Source of the DNA: Halomonas sp. 54_146
Lineage (GTDB): Bacteria > Pseudomonadota > Gammaproteobacteria > Pseudomonadales > Halomonadaceae
NCBI RefSeq assembly: GCF_001507855.1
Contig: NZ_LGEN01000008.1
Span: forward strand, 44,981 to 108,980
Direction: 5' to 3'
Length of the DNA: 64,000 bases
Shown: positions 32,749 to 44,357 of the stretch, in pieces
How the letters are laid out: each line of letters opens with the position of its first letter
How positions within the stretch are numbered: the stretch's first letter is position 1
The notes under the pieces: model-generated
The model's input: only the letters and a program-made list of their open reading frames with translations
Databases searched by the model: none
What the model was told of the DNA's origin: nothing
Translations under genes and position numbers: made by a program

Positions 32749-33750
32749 ATGCAAAAAATTATAACGCTCTGCTGGCTTGGTTTAATCACGACGATGGCGG
32801 CTAACGCCTATGCCGACAGTGTCTCTGCCGAAGAAGAGGACAGCGACCTTCCCCTATGGGCGGAAGAGCGCATTGAACCGTTCCGTGAAAGCGTAGGCAA
32901 CTGGGTTGATAACACATCGCGCCGTGTCGATGGCTTCTTCGGTACTGACGACCATTTACAAGTAGCCAATGAGTCTTACCTGCGCCTAGGGCAAGAGATT
33001 GACTGGATGGAAGGTGATGGCACTCGCGGTGACACCACACTTCGCTACCGCATTGACCTTCCTACTTCAGAAGAACGCTTGCGCCTGGTTATTGAAAGCG
33101 ACCCAGAAGAGTCTCAAGGCACTCTTGAAGAGCAAGGCTCAGGGCGACTTGCCAATGATCAGCGTGACCGTAGAAGCTCTACGTTAGGTTTAGATTGGCT
33201 TGAAAGCCGCGACAAGCGTGAAAATTGGAGTAACCGAGTAGGTGCCGGTGTTCGCTTACGCCTTCCCCTAGACCCTTATGTACGTTTCACTAGCGAGCGC
33301 CTGTGGCAACTGGGTGAAGGACCTTGGCAGTTGGAATCAAACAACCGCGTTTCATGGTTCAACAATGAAGGTTACTCAGCGCGCACGCGTTGGGATATAG
33401 GCCGCCCGTTAAGCGACAGCCGTCATTTACGGTTTATTTCTACCGTTCAGTGGCGCGAAGAAGAAGATAAACTTGAATTCAGCGAAATCGCTGAAATTAA
33501 CCACCGCATTAACCGGCGCAGCGCACTGCGTTACTCAGCCATTGCTATTGGTGAAAGCGCTTCTAACCCACGCATGACCAACTACTATTTACAAACACGC
33601 TATCGCCGCGATATTCATAAAGGCATTTTATTTGCCGACGTGATTCCCGAGCTACACTTTCAGCGCGATGTCAGCTACGACCCACGCTGGGCGATGACAC
33701 TGCGCTTAGAAATGTATTTTCAGCGGGAAATTACCCGCGACTATTTTTAA
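32749..33750 (+). CDS. Hypothetical secreted/outer-membrane protein
   Basis: Signal peptide MQKIITLCWLGLITTMAANAYA; alternating amphipathic strands, C-terminal aromatic residue (...TRDYF). Confidence 0.65.
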   Translation: MQKIITLCWLGLITTMAANAYADSVSAEEEDSDLPLWAEERIEPFRESVGNWVDNTSRRVDGFFGTDDHLQVANESYLRLGQEIDWMEGDGTRGDTTLRYRIDLPTSEERLRLVIESDPEESQGTLEEQGSGRLANDQRDRRSSTLGLDWLESRDKRENWSNRVGAGVRLRLPLDPYVRFTSERLWQLGEGPWQLESNNRVSWFNNEGYSARTRWDIGRPLSDSRHLRFISTVQWREEEDKLEFSEIAEINHRINRRSALRYSAIAIGESASNPRMTNYYLQTRYRRDIHKGILFADVIPELHFQRDVSYDPRWAMTLRLEMYFQREITRDYF

Positions 33751-33896
33751 TACGGCTTTAATACAGCAATATAGCGCTCAGCCAATAAGTGCTGGCTGAC
33801 AAACCTCGGCTCTGCACTACTTAATGAGCGGCCTAAAGCAGCCGCTCATTAAGCTTATAACGCATGCTTACAACTTACGCTTACAACGGGAAACGA

Positions 33897-34658
33897 CTAC
33901 AGTCGCAAACCGCCGTCGCATTCAATGATGCGCCCTGTGAAGTAATCGTTCTCAAGAATAAAGGCAACGCTTTGAGCAATATTATCTGGCTCACCCAAAC
34001 GCTTGAGCGGAACGCCAGACGCAATGCGTTCTAACATTTCAGGACGCATCGCGGCAGTCATTTCTGTGCTAATAAACCCAGGTGCTACGGTGCCCGTGCG
34101 AATACCATAGCGTGCTAATTCTTTACTCCACGTTACGGTCAGCGCATGAATACCGGCTTTGGCAGCAGCGTAGTTACTCTGCCCCATATTGCCTGCCCGA
34201 GAAATGCTGGAAATATTGACGATGACGCCCTCATGCCCGGCTTCAATCATCTGAGTAGCGGCTTCGCGTCCACATAGAAAAACGCCGGTTAAATTAACAT
34301 TAATCACGTTTTGCCAGCTCTCCAGCGACATACGCTTTTCCACTTTTCCCTCTTTGGCTTTTACCAACAGCGCATCTTGCGTAATACCGGCGTTATTGAC
34401 ACAGCCACTGATCGGCCCCAGGCGCTGTGCAATATCAGCAAAGGCCTGGATCACAGAGTTTTCATCGGCAACGTTCACCACAAACGCCTGGGCATCAATG
34501 CCTTCTGAAGAGAGCTGAGAAACGGCTTGGTCAAGCGTTTCAGCGTTCATGTCCAACAGCGCTATACGAGCACCCTGTTTGCCCAAACGTTGCGCCATGG
34601 CATAACCCAGGCCACGCGCACCACCGGTGACTGCGATTACTTTATCGTTAAGTATCAT
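33897..34658 (-). CDS. SDR-family 3-oxoacyl-ACP reductase (FabG-like)
   Basis: [48 protein letters not shown]. Confidence 0.9.
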   Translation of the reverse strand: MILNDKVIAVTGGARGLGYAMAQRLGKQGARIALLDMNAETLDQAVSQLSSEGIDAQAFVVNVADENSVIQAFADIAQRLGPISGCVNNAGITQDALLVKAKEGKVEKRMSLESWQNVINVNLTGVFLCGREAATQMIEAGHEGVIVNISSISRAGNMGQSNYAAAKAGIHALTVTWSKELARYGIRTGTVAPGFISTEMTAAMRPEMLERIASGVPLKRLGEPDNIAQSVAFILENDYFTGRIIECDGGLRL

Positions 34659-34839
34659 TATTAACTCCTTGCGGCAGATTAAATCAGCTTCATTGTGCAT
34701 TGCAGCATAGAATAACTACTGGCATAAATCGAGGGGTATAGCCGCGATAATACGCATCTTCAGCTGCTTGTTTATGACATTTCTGTCACCATATCTTACC
34801 CTTGCGACCGTGCTGGAGCCGTTTTTTCTGGAGTTGACC

Positions 34840-35325
34840 ATGCCCATTCTTATTTTCATATCCTTGTTTACTCTGCTTGATTTTGTGGTTCTGTTTTCAA
34901 TCGGCAGCCAAATCGGCCTACTGACCACCCTGCTTTTAGTGCTCAGCACAGGGTTCGCCGGGCTACACCTGATTCGTAAGGAAGGCGTGTCAACCTTTGC
35001 ACGGGCACGCCAACGGTTGCAGGCTGGTGAAATTCCCTCCAGCGAGCTACTCATTGGCGCGGCGCTAATTTTCGGTGGTGCCTTATTAATGGCCCCCGGC
35101 TTTTTATCCGATGCCCTAGGCTTGGCGTGCCTAATCCCCAGCGCACGTCAGCTAATGTTCAAAGCGCTTACCTGGCTGGGGCTGAAAACGGTTACTGGGC
35201 AGCAGCAAGACCCAAGCGCTTCATCCGCCCGGCCTAATGGCTATCAAAATAGCCAATCGTCACAACAGGATGGCCCTATTGAGGGAGACTTTATTAGCCG
35301 GGATGAACCTTTACGCCGCCGTTAA
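34840..35325 (+). CDS. fxsA: FxsA family membrane protein
   Basis: MPILIFISLFTLLDFVVLFSIGSQIG...; RLQAGEIPSSELLIGAALIFGGALLMAPGFLSDALG; located upstream of groES. Confidence 0.88.
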   Translation: MPILIFISLFTLLDFVVLFSIGSQIGLLTTLLLVLSTGFAGLHLIRKEGVSTFARARQRLQAGEIPSSELLIGAALIFGGALLMAPGFLSDALGLACLIPSARQLMFKALTWLGLKTVTGQQQDPSASSARPNGYQNSQSSQQDGPIEGDFISRDEPLRRR

Positions 35326-35378
35326 GACCGCCAGCCAAAAGAAATACATAAAAAAGGCAATTTTTTATTACCTCCCCC

Positions 35379-35404
35379 CTTGAAAGGCCACCTGCAGCCC
35401 CCAT
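35379..35404 (+). promoter_or_regulatory. Putative sigma-32 heat-shock promoter for groES-groEL
   Basis: CTTGAAA-13 nt-CCCCAT, matching the sigma-32 consensus (CTTGAAA/CCCCATNT). Confidence 0.8.
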
Positions 35405-35560
35405 TTTTCAGGCAGCGCATAAATTCGGTGGCTGCCTTAGTTCGTAGCCGCCATTAACAATGAAGACCGCAAGGCCTTCACTTCTCGCGGGTCACTCCCA
35501 CGAGAACATTTTTAGCTAACCGCCCTCATTGGGGCTTCTACCCTACTCAGGAGAACGTGA

Positions 35561-35854
35561 ATGAATATCCGTCCTTTGCACGATCGTGTCATCGTCCGTC
35601 GCGTTGAAGAAGAACAGAAAACCGCAGGCGGCATCGTGCTTCCGGGCAATGCAGCAGAAAAACCGACGCGCGGCGAAATCCTTGCTGTCGGTAACGGTCG
35701 CATTCTCGAAAATGGCGATGTCCGTCCTCTCGACGTTAAAGTTGGCGATAACGTGATCTTTAAAGATGGTTACGGCGTTGAAAAGCAAAAAATCGACGGC
35801 GAAGAAGTCTTGATCATGAGCGAAGCCGATATTCTTGCGGTTATTGAAGGCTAA
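35561..35854 (+). CDS. groES: Co-chaperonin GroES
   Basis: [29 protein letters not shown]. Confidence 0.99.
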   Translation: MNIRPLHDRVIVRRVEEEQKTAGGIVLPGNAAEKPTRGEILAVGNGRILENGDVRPLDVKVGDNVIFKDGYGVEKQKIDGEEVLIMSEADILAVIEG

Positions 35855-35925
35855 CAGTCGTTTCCGCTCACACTACTTTAATGAGCGTCTCGATTATTTA
35901 CTTTCACGTTTTGCATTCAATTTAG

Positions 35926-37581
<1,656 letters not shown>

Positions 37582-37634
37582 TGCACCCCTGAGCCCTCTT
37601 GCTCAAGACTGCTAGCTGTTAAAAAAGTAGTCAC

Positions 37635-37663
37635 CAACAACCCCGCCTTGTGCGGGGTTGTTG
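37635..37663 (+). terminator. Rho-independent terminator after groEL
   Basis: caacaaccccgccttgtgcggggttgttg hairpin. Confidence 0.8.
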
Positions 37664-37765
37664 CGTTTATGGATGGCTAATAGCCACCCACTACGTCCCG
37701 ACTCACCGCCTATAACGTGCTACTATCAGCGCGATTTTTATAAGGCTAAAGGGCGAAATAAACGC

Positions 37766-38500
37766 ATGTTGCAGCATATCCGTATCGTACTTGTTCAAAC
37801 CTTCCACCCAGGCAATATTGGCGCGGCGGCACGGGCGATGAAAACCATGGGGCTAACCGAGTTGGTACTGGTTAACCCGCGTATGTTCCCTGATGAAGAA
37901 GCCACACGCCTGGCAGCAGGCGCGACGGATGTGCTGGAAAACGCACGCTGTGTGAGCACACTTGAAGAAGCCGTTAACGACTGCGTTCAGGTGGTCGGTG
38001 CCAGCGCCCGCTTACGCAGCCTGCCCTTGCCCCACTTTGACGAACCCGATGAGATGGCGGCGGACGTTATTCAGAACGCTCAAACGGCACCAGTGGCATT
38101 AGTGTTTGGGCGTGAGCGTTCGGGGCTGACTAACGATGAGATTCGTTGCTGCACCCATCAGGTGAGCATTCCCGCCAACCCTGATTACGGCATTCTGAAT
38201 TTATCCCAGGCGGTGCAGATTCTTGCTTATGAGGTACACCGCGCTTGGCGTAAGGGGGAAGGTAGCGGCTTTGCTTACCAGCGCCCGCTGGAGGCAACGC
38301 CGCCGAGCCGCGAACAGTTTCTACACTTTCAGGCGCATCTGGGCCGGTTAATGCAGGATAGCGGCTTTTTAACCCAGCCCCACGCCCGCACTGAAGAGCA
38401 GCTTCAAGCGCTCTTCTCCCGCGCCCAGCCCAGCCGCAAAGAGCTTTCGCTGTTGCGAGGGCTATTAAGCGCGTTTGAAAGCCATCTGCCTAAAACTTAA
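37766..38500 (+). CDS. trmJ: tRNA (cytidine/uridine-2'-O-)-methyltransferase TrmJ
   Basis: MLQHIRIVLVQTFHPGNIGAAARAMKTMGLTELVLVNPR; VFGRERSGLTNDEI; NPDYGILNLSQAVQI. Confidence 0.95.
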   Translation: MLQHIRIVLVQTFHPGNIGAAARAMKTMGLTELVLVNPRMFPDEEATRLAAGATDVLENARCVSTLEEAVNDCVQVVGASARLRSLPLPHFDEPDEMAADVIQNAQTAPVALVFGRERSGLTNDEIRCCTHQVSIPANPDYGILNLSQAVQILAYEVHRAWRKGEGSGFAYQRPLEATPPSREQFLHFQAHLGRLMQDSGFLTQPHARTEEQLQALFSRAQPSRKELSLLRGLLSAFESHLPKT

Positions 38501-38542
38501 TACGGAGCGATCTATTCTGGCGATAAAATCGGAATCAGTCTG

Positions 38543-38660
38543 AAGCGGGGGTCTTTCGCCATGGCCGGAATATGTTCCCAACAATTCCGGCATTTCCGCC
38601 ATCCATGGCGGTCAGATGGCGAAAGTAGCGCCCATGGATGGGTTCACAGCGCCCCCGCAG
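38543..38660 (-). repeat. 118-bp palindrome-rich interspersed element, copy 2 (inverted relative to copy 1)
   Basis: Reverse complement matches 12404-12521 with one mismatch (catctgAcc vs catctgCcc). Confidence 0.9.
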
Positions 38661-38697
38661 AAGACTGTTCCGATCTAAATCTAACAACAATCATGTA

Positions 38698-40041
38698 TCA
38701 AAGCATCATGGCCGCTAACCAGCCAAAGCCCACTAACGGAAGGTTGTAGTGCAGAAATGTCGGCACTACGCTGTCCCAGATATGATCGTGCTGGCGATCA
38801 ACGTTCAGGCCAGAGGTTGGCCCCAAGGTTGAGTCAGACGCAGGCGAGCCGGCATCCCCCAGCGCCGCGGCTGTGCCCACCAGCACGACAGTCGCCATGG
38901 GCGAAAAGCCAAACTGCACCGCCAAAGGCACAAAAATCGCGGCGATAATCGGAATAGTCGAAAACGATGAGCCGATACCCAGCGTAATAAACAGCCCGAC
39001 CAGCAGCATTACCAGGGCAGCCAAGCCACGGTTATCGCCGAATATCGCAAAAGCACCCGATACCAAGGCATCAATTTCGCCGGTGGTTTTCATTACCTCA
39101 GCAAAGCCCGCCGCAGAAATCATAATGAAGCCGATCAGCGCCATCATGCGCATACCGCTGGTAAACAGGTCATCCGCTTCGCGCCATTTAAAAATCCCAC
39201 CCAATGACAGCAACGCAATCCCCACCAAGCCACCCAATATCATTGAGCCGCTATACAGCTGCAGGCCTAGCGCCGCGACAATAGCCACCCCCGACATCAC
39301 CAGCCCCAGCATGTGCGGCTTAGCAGGGGTATGCCCTTCACCCACATTGGCGGCGATATCTTGAGCCTGATATTCCCGAGGGCGCCGATAGCTCCATAGC
39401 ACCGCAACCATTAGCCCGAGCGCCATGCCGCCAACCGGTATGGCCATGGCCATCGGCACCATGCCACGGGTAATCTCTAAACCTAGCGGCGCACCGGCGC
39501 TATTTAAGTTGGCCAATAAAATATCGTTTAGAAAAATCGCCCCAAAACCGACGGGCAGCAGCATATAAGGCGCTGTTAAACCAAACGTAAGTGCACACGC
39601 CACCGCCCTACGGTCCAACTGTAAGCGGTTCATCACGGTTAAAAGCGGTGGGATCAGCACCGGGATAAAAGCAATATGTACCGGTATGGCATTTTGCGAA
39701 GAGATCGCCACCAACAGCACTGCCGTTAGCAGCAACATTTTTACCCGCGCCTGATGCGCGGCAGTGGTTTCTTTACCCAGCAGGGTAATCAAGCGGTTAG
39801 CCAGCATGTCTGGCAACCCTGAGCGGGAGATCGCCACCGCGAAAGCACCCAAGGTGGCATAGGCAAGCGCCACCTGAGCACCACCGCCAACGCCTTGATT
39901 AAAGGCATCCAAGGTTTGTTCAAGTGATAAGCCACCCACTAAACCGCCCACTAACGCACCTACCACTAACGCAAACACCACCGAAACACGCGCAAGCGAC
40001 AGTGCCACCATCACCAGCACTGCAAGAATTACTGCATTCAT
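38698..40041 (-). CDS. Na+/H+ antiporter family protein (NhaC-like)
   Basis: Multi-[62 protein letters not shown]. Confidence 0.85.
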   Translation of the reverse strand: MNAVILAVLVMVALSLARVSVVFALVVGALVGGLVGGLSLEQTLDAFNQGVGGGAQVALAYATLGAFAVAISRSGLPDMLANRLITLLGKETTAAHQARVKMLLLTAVLLVAISSQNAIPVHIAFIPVLIPPLLTVMNRLQLDRRAVACALTFGLTAPYMLLPVGFGAIFLNDILLANLNSAGAPLGLEITRGMVPMAMAIPVGGMALGLMVAVLWSYRRPREYQAQDIAANVGEGHTPAKPHMLGLVMSGVAIVAALGLQLYSGSMILGGLVGIALLSLGGIFKWREADDLFTSGMRMMALIGFIMISAAGFAEVMKTTGEIDALVSGAFAIFGDNRGLAALVMLLVGLFITLGIGSSFSTIPIIAAIFVPLAVQFGFSPMATVVLVGTAAALGDAGSPASDSTLGPTSGLNVDRQHDHIWDSVVPTFLHYNLPLVGFGWLAAMML

Positions 40042-40247
40042 GGAAATCCCTAGAGCTATTAAGCGATCGTTAACGCGAAAGGAGCGGATACTAGCAGATT
40101 CCCACTATTAACCTAAGTCTAAGACACCCCTCTCAAGCATTACTACTTTAGTCGTGACTCTATTGCTGCAGCGCACAATGCTGCCTACCATCCCCATCTT
40201 TGCATATCTTTAGTACTCACTACTTTAACCTTCGCTCAGGAGCCCGC

Positions 40248-41639
40248 ATGAGTACCCTTGCCATTGTTATTTCACTACTGTTATTGATGTTTCTTGCCTA
40301 CCGCGGGATCTCGGTGCTGCTCTTGGCGCCGCTTTTGGCCATGCTCGCCGTGTTTATTTCTGGCGATGCCCCGCTTTTGCTGCCCACCTATACCGACACG
40401 TTCATGAGAGCGCTGGGTAACTACGTCATCCAGTTTTTTCCGCTGTTTTTATTAGGAGCGCTATTTGGGCAGCTAATGGCAGACTCAGGCGCGGCGCAGT
40501 CGATCGCTAACGGCATTGTTAATAAGCTTGGCACCCATCACGTGGTGCTTACCGTTGTCATCGCCTGCGCGGTGTTAACCTACGGTGGCGTGTCGCTGTT
40601 CGTGGTTGCCTTTGCGATATTTCCCATCAGCCGCGAGCTCTTTCGGCGCGCCGATGTACCCAAACGCTTGATTCCGGCCTCGATTGCGCTGGGTTCTTTT
40701 ACCTTCACCATGACCGCACTGCCCGGCACCCCTTCAATACAGAACGCCATCCCGATTCCTTATTTTGCCACCAACAGCTTCGCCGCCCCGGGGCTTGGGG
40801 TTATCGCGGGCATTATTATGCTCACTCTTGGCACGCTATATATTCAGTCGCGCGTGCGTAAAGCCGCCGCCAACGGCGAGGGGTATGGCGATGCGGATGA
40901 GCAAAAGCCTCAGTATGAGGATGTCGGCGTGGCTAATCCTCAAATGTCGCTGGGCTTAGCACTGGTGCCGCTGGTAATGGTGATTGCACTCAATGCGTTA
41001 TTCACTTACGCGGTATTTCCCTCACTGGATCTAAGCTATATCAGCGCAGCGTTTGAAGGTGTCTCCCCCAGCAGCCAGACCGGGCTTTGGGCCATTCTGA
41101 TAGCGCTACTCAGCTCATCGGCCTGGCTGGTGATCACCCGCTGGAAGCACTGGGTGGATTTAAAAGGCACTGTTAACAAAGGCAGCATTGGCTCGCTACT
41201 ACCCATCTTCAATACCGCTTCTGAAGTGGGCTACGGCGCGGTCATTGCCAGCCTTGCCGGTTTTGCCATTATCCGCGATGCGGTACTCAATATTTCCGCT
41301 AACCCGCTGGTTTCTGAGGCGGTCGCCATGAGCGTGCTTTCGGGCATTACCGGCTCCTCCTCTGGCGGGCTTTCTATTGCCCTGCAAACGCTGGGCGGTG
41401 AATATTTAGCCATGGCGCAAGCAGCAGGTATCGACCCCGAGCTAATGCACCGCGTGGCGACACTGGCCTCCGGCGGGATGGACACACTGCCCCACTCCGG
41501 CGCGGTTATTACCCTGCTCACCATTTGCGGGCTTACCCACCGCCAGTCCTACGGCCACCTCGCCATGGTGACCATTATTTTGCCACTTGCCGCACTGGTG
41601 AGCGTGATTACTCTAGGCACTTTATTTGGCAGCTTCTAA
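40248..41639 (+). CDS. GntP-family permease
   Basis: MSTLAIVISLLLLMFLAYRGISVLLLAPLLAML; ALPGTPSIQNAIPIPYF; GITGSSSGGLSIAL. Confidence 0.8.
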   Translation: MSTLAIVISLLLLMFLAYRGISVLLLAPLLAMLAVFISGDAPLLLPTYTDTFMRALGNYVIQFFPLFLLGALFGQLMADSGAAQSIANGIVNKLGTHHVVLTVVIACAVLTYGGVSLFVVAFAIFPISRELFRRADVPKRLIPASIALGSFTFTMTALPGTPSIQNAIPIPYFATNSFAAPGLGVIAGIIMLTLGTLYIQSRVRKAAANGEGYGDADEQKPQYEDVGVANPQMSLGLALVPLVMVIALNALFTYAVFPSLDLSYISAAFEGVSPSSQTGLWAILIALLSSSAWLVITRWKHWVDLKGTVNKGSIGSLLPIFNTASEVGYGAVIASLAGFAIIRDAVLNISANPLVSEAVAMSVLSGITGSSSGGLSIALQTLGGEYLAMAQAAGIDPELMHRVATLASGGMDTLPHSGAVITLLTICGLTHRQSYGHLAMVTIILPLAALVSVITLGTLFGSF

Positions 41640-41766
41640 AAACACACATTGCGTGCGATAGTAAGCCGACTAAGGGCTAGCGGATTGAAAGCAAGCAAAC
41701 CAAGAACAAGACACCGTAAGCCAGCAAAATAAAACAAAATAAAACAAAATAAATAAAGAGAACCTC

Positions 41767-42972
41767 ATGGCTATCGCTCGCCACAACGCATTGTTACTGA
41801 TTATCTTAGGCAGTTTAGTGATTTCAACAGCCATGGGGTTACGCCATGGCTTTGGGCTGTTTATGGAACCCCTAAGCAGCGACCTGGGCTGGGGGCGCGG
41901 CGTATTTGCTTTCGCGCTGGCCTTGCAAAACCTGGTGTGGGGCTTATCACAGCCCTTTACCGGCGCGCTGGCTGACCGCTTCGGTGCGGCGAAAATCATC
42001 GTTGTTGGCGGCTTACTCTACGCCTTGGGGCTTTTGTTTATGAGCCTCTCGACCTCGGTGCTAGGCATGACGGTCAGCGCTGGGCTGCTGATTGGCCTTG
42101 GCCTTTCAGGCACCACATTCTCCGTTATTTTGGGGGCCGTTGGCCGCGCTGTGGCACCTGAAAAACGCAGCATGGCGATGGGTATTGTTAGCGCCGCGGG
42201 CTCTTTTGGGCAGTTTGCGATGTTACCCGGCACCCTTGGCTTACTTGAGTGGCTCGGCTGGGCGGCAGCGCTGATGGCAATGGCAGCGATTGCGACCATT
42301 ATTATTCCCCTCGGTGCGATGCTGCGTGATAAGCCCTCTGCTAAAACTGCCGCCGATTTAAGCCTAAAAGATGCCCTTAACGAAGCAGCGGGGCAAAAAG
42401 GCTTCTGGCTGCTCTGCTTAGGTTTTTTTGTTTGCGGGTTTCAGGTGGTGTTTATTGCCGTACACCTACCCGGCTACTTGTTCGATAACGGCCTTGCCGT
42501 GCAGGTGGGCACTACGGTACTGGCGTTGGTGGGTCTGTTTAACATTGTTGGCACCTATACCGCCGGCTGGATGGGCGGAATCTGGTCTAAACCTAAGCTT
42601 TTGACCTGGCTGTATCTGATTCGTGGCGTGGTGATTACAGCGTTTGTGTTTTTGCCGCTGAGCCCGCTAAGCGCTTACGTATTCGGTATTGCCATGGGGC
42701 TGCTCTGGCTTTCTACCGTGCCGTTAACTAACGGCATAGTGGCGTCGGTATTCGGCGTTCGCCATCTTTCCATGTTAGGCGGCATTGTGTTTCTTTTTCA
42801 CCAGCTAGGCTCTTTTATGGGCGTTTGGCTGGGCGGTTATTTTTATGACTTAACCGGCCATTACGACACGGTATGGCAAATTGCCATTTTGCTCTCGGTG
42901 GTCGCGGCAGCGCTCCATTGGTTTATTAGTGAGAAACCGCTGCACACCCCACTAACCAAGGTGACCACATGA
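41767..42972 (+). CDS. MFS transporter
   Basis: 12-TM pattern; GLRHGFGLFMEPLSSDLGWGRGVFAFALALQNLVWGLSQPFTGALADRFGAAK. Confidence 0.9.
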   Translation: MAIARHNALLLIILGSLVISTAMGLRHGFGLFMEPLSSDLGWGRGVFAFALALQNLVWGLSQPFTGALADRFGAAKIIVVGGLLYALGLLFMSLSTSVLGMTVSAGLLIGLGLSGTTFSVILGAVGRAVAPEKRSMAMGIVSAAGSFGQFAMLPGTLGLLEWLGWAAALMAMAAIATIIIPLGAMLRDKPSAKTAADLSLKDALNEAAGQKGFWLLCLGFFVCGFQVVFIAVHLPGYLFDNGLAVQVGTTVLALVGLFNIVGTYTAGWMGGIWSKPKLLTWLYLIRGVVITAFVFLPLSPLSAYVFGIAMGLLWLSTVPLTNGIVASVFGVRHLSMLGGIVFLFHQLGSFMGVWLGGYFYDLTGHYDTVWQIAILLSVVAAALHWFISEKPLHTPLTKVTT

Positions 42973-43157
42973 GCGCTGCCAAAACATTCATTTCTAAAAC
43001 ATTCATTTCTAAAACATTCATTGCCAAACCATCTATTGCCAAAACGCTGGGTGCATTACTGCTTGCCGCTGCGCTTTTTGCAGGTTTGGCATTGGCTTGG
43101 TGGGGCTGGCAAAACCTAGACCCCTGGCTGCTACTCTTGGGCAGTCGGCTCTGTTGA
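42969..43157 (+). CDS. Possible small single-TM protein with tandem-repeat N-terminus
   Basis: ATGA overlap with the MFS stop; KTFISKTFISKTFIAKPSIAKT repeat then hydrophobic segment; overlaps the 3' end of ackA. Confidence 0.4.
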   Translation: MSAAKTFISKTFISKTFIAKPSIAKTLGALLLAAALFAGLALAWWGWQNLDPWLLLLGSRLC

Positions 43158-44354
43158 GCCTGCCTGCAACACGTGAAGGCAATGCCAAGCGATCATTCTT
43201 GCCTCATCGGTAGGTATCACCCACGCCCCTAAGCGGCTAGAGGGCATGGTAATACAGGGCCCGTGTTGGGCATTGGCGTCGATATCCAGCTCTGCCCCCA
43301 ACCATGCACAGCGTTTGAGTACGCGCGCGCGAATGTCTGCCGCGTGTTCACCAATGCCTGCGGTAAAGACTAACTGGTCTACGCCGCCCAAATCGGCAAC
43401 AAGCCCGCCTATTTCATGGGCAATACGATGGCAATATAGCTCAATGGCCTCCTCTGCTTCGCCGGCACCACTGGCAAGCAGCACTTGCATATCACCGCTA
43501 ATCCCCGACACTCCTAGCAGCCCTGAACGCCGATAAAGCAGCTCGCTTACTTCTGCCGCGCTCATTCCCTCTTGGTCTAACAGATGCAGAACAAGGCCGG
43601 GGTCCACACTGCCGGAGCGCGTCCCCATCGGCAAACCCTCCAGGGCGCTAAAGCCCATGGTTGATGCCACACTTTGAGAATTCTGAATACCGCAAAGGCT
43701 TGCACCGTTGCCTAAATGCGCAACGATCACGCGTTCACGGGGAGCCTGCGGCGGCAAATAATCTGCCAGCACACGCTGAATATAGTCATAGGAAAGCCCA
43801 TGAAAGCCGTAACGAAGCAGGCCACGTTCGCTAAGCTCACGAGGTAGCGCATAGCGGCGAACCACTTCTGACTGCTGGGCATGAAACGCGGTATCAAAAC
43901 AGGCAATCTGAGGTATCGTGGGAAGCTGCTTTCGCAGTTGCGTTATCGGTGCCAGGCAGTATGGCTGATGCAGCGGTGCTAAAGAGCTTAACTGCTCAAG
44001 CGCCTGCACCTGCTGGGCATCCACAACAATAGGTGCCTGGAAATGACGCCCACCGTGCACAACGCGATGCCCCACCCCTGTTAGCTCAAACTCGTTTTCA
44101 TGCTTTGCTAGCCAAGCGCACAGCTGGGTAAGCGCATCGTCATGGTTGCTTGCGGGCGTCAGGCCTGCATCTACCAGCGTCTCGCCCTCACCATTACTTA
44201 ACGAAACGTGACAACGGCCGCCCCCTAAGCCTGAAAAATGCCCCGAGTAGCGCAGCTTGAGATCAGCAAGCGCAATAGACACATTACTTGCATGCGTAAA
44301 CAGGGCAAATTTGATACTTGATGAGCCGCTATTCACGACCAAAATATCACTCAT
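43131..44354 (-). CDS. ackA: Acetate/propionate kinase
   Basis: MSDILVVNSGSSSIKFALF; GVGHRVVHGG; RYGFHGLSYDYI; GTRSGSVDPGL. Confidence 0.95.
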   Translation of the reverse strand: MSDILVVNSGSSSIKFALFTHASNVSIALADLKLRYSGHFSGLGGGRCHVSLSNGEGETLVDAGLTPASNHDDALTQLCAWLAKHENEFELTGVGHRVVHGGRHFQAPIVVDAQQVQALEQLSSLAPLHQPYCLAPITQLRKQLPTIPQIACFDTAFHAQQSEVVRRYALPRELSERGLLRYGFHGLSYDYIQRVLADYLPPQAPRERVIVAHLGNGASLCGIQNSQSVASTMGFSALEGLPMGTRSGSVDPGLVLHLLDQEGMSAAEVSELLYRRSGLLGVSGISGDMQVLLASGAGEAEEAIELYCHRIAHEIGGLVADLGGVDQLVFTAGIGEHAADIRARVLKRCAWLGAELDIDANAQHGPCITMPSSRLGAWVIPTDEARMIAWHCLHVLQAGSTEPTAQE

Positions 44355-44357
44355 CGT

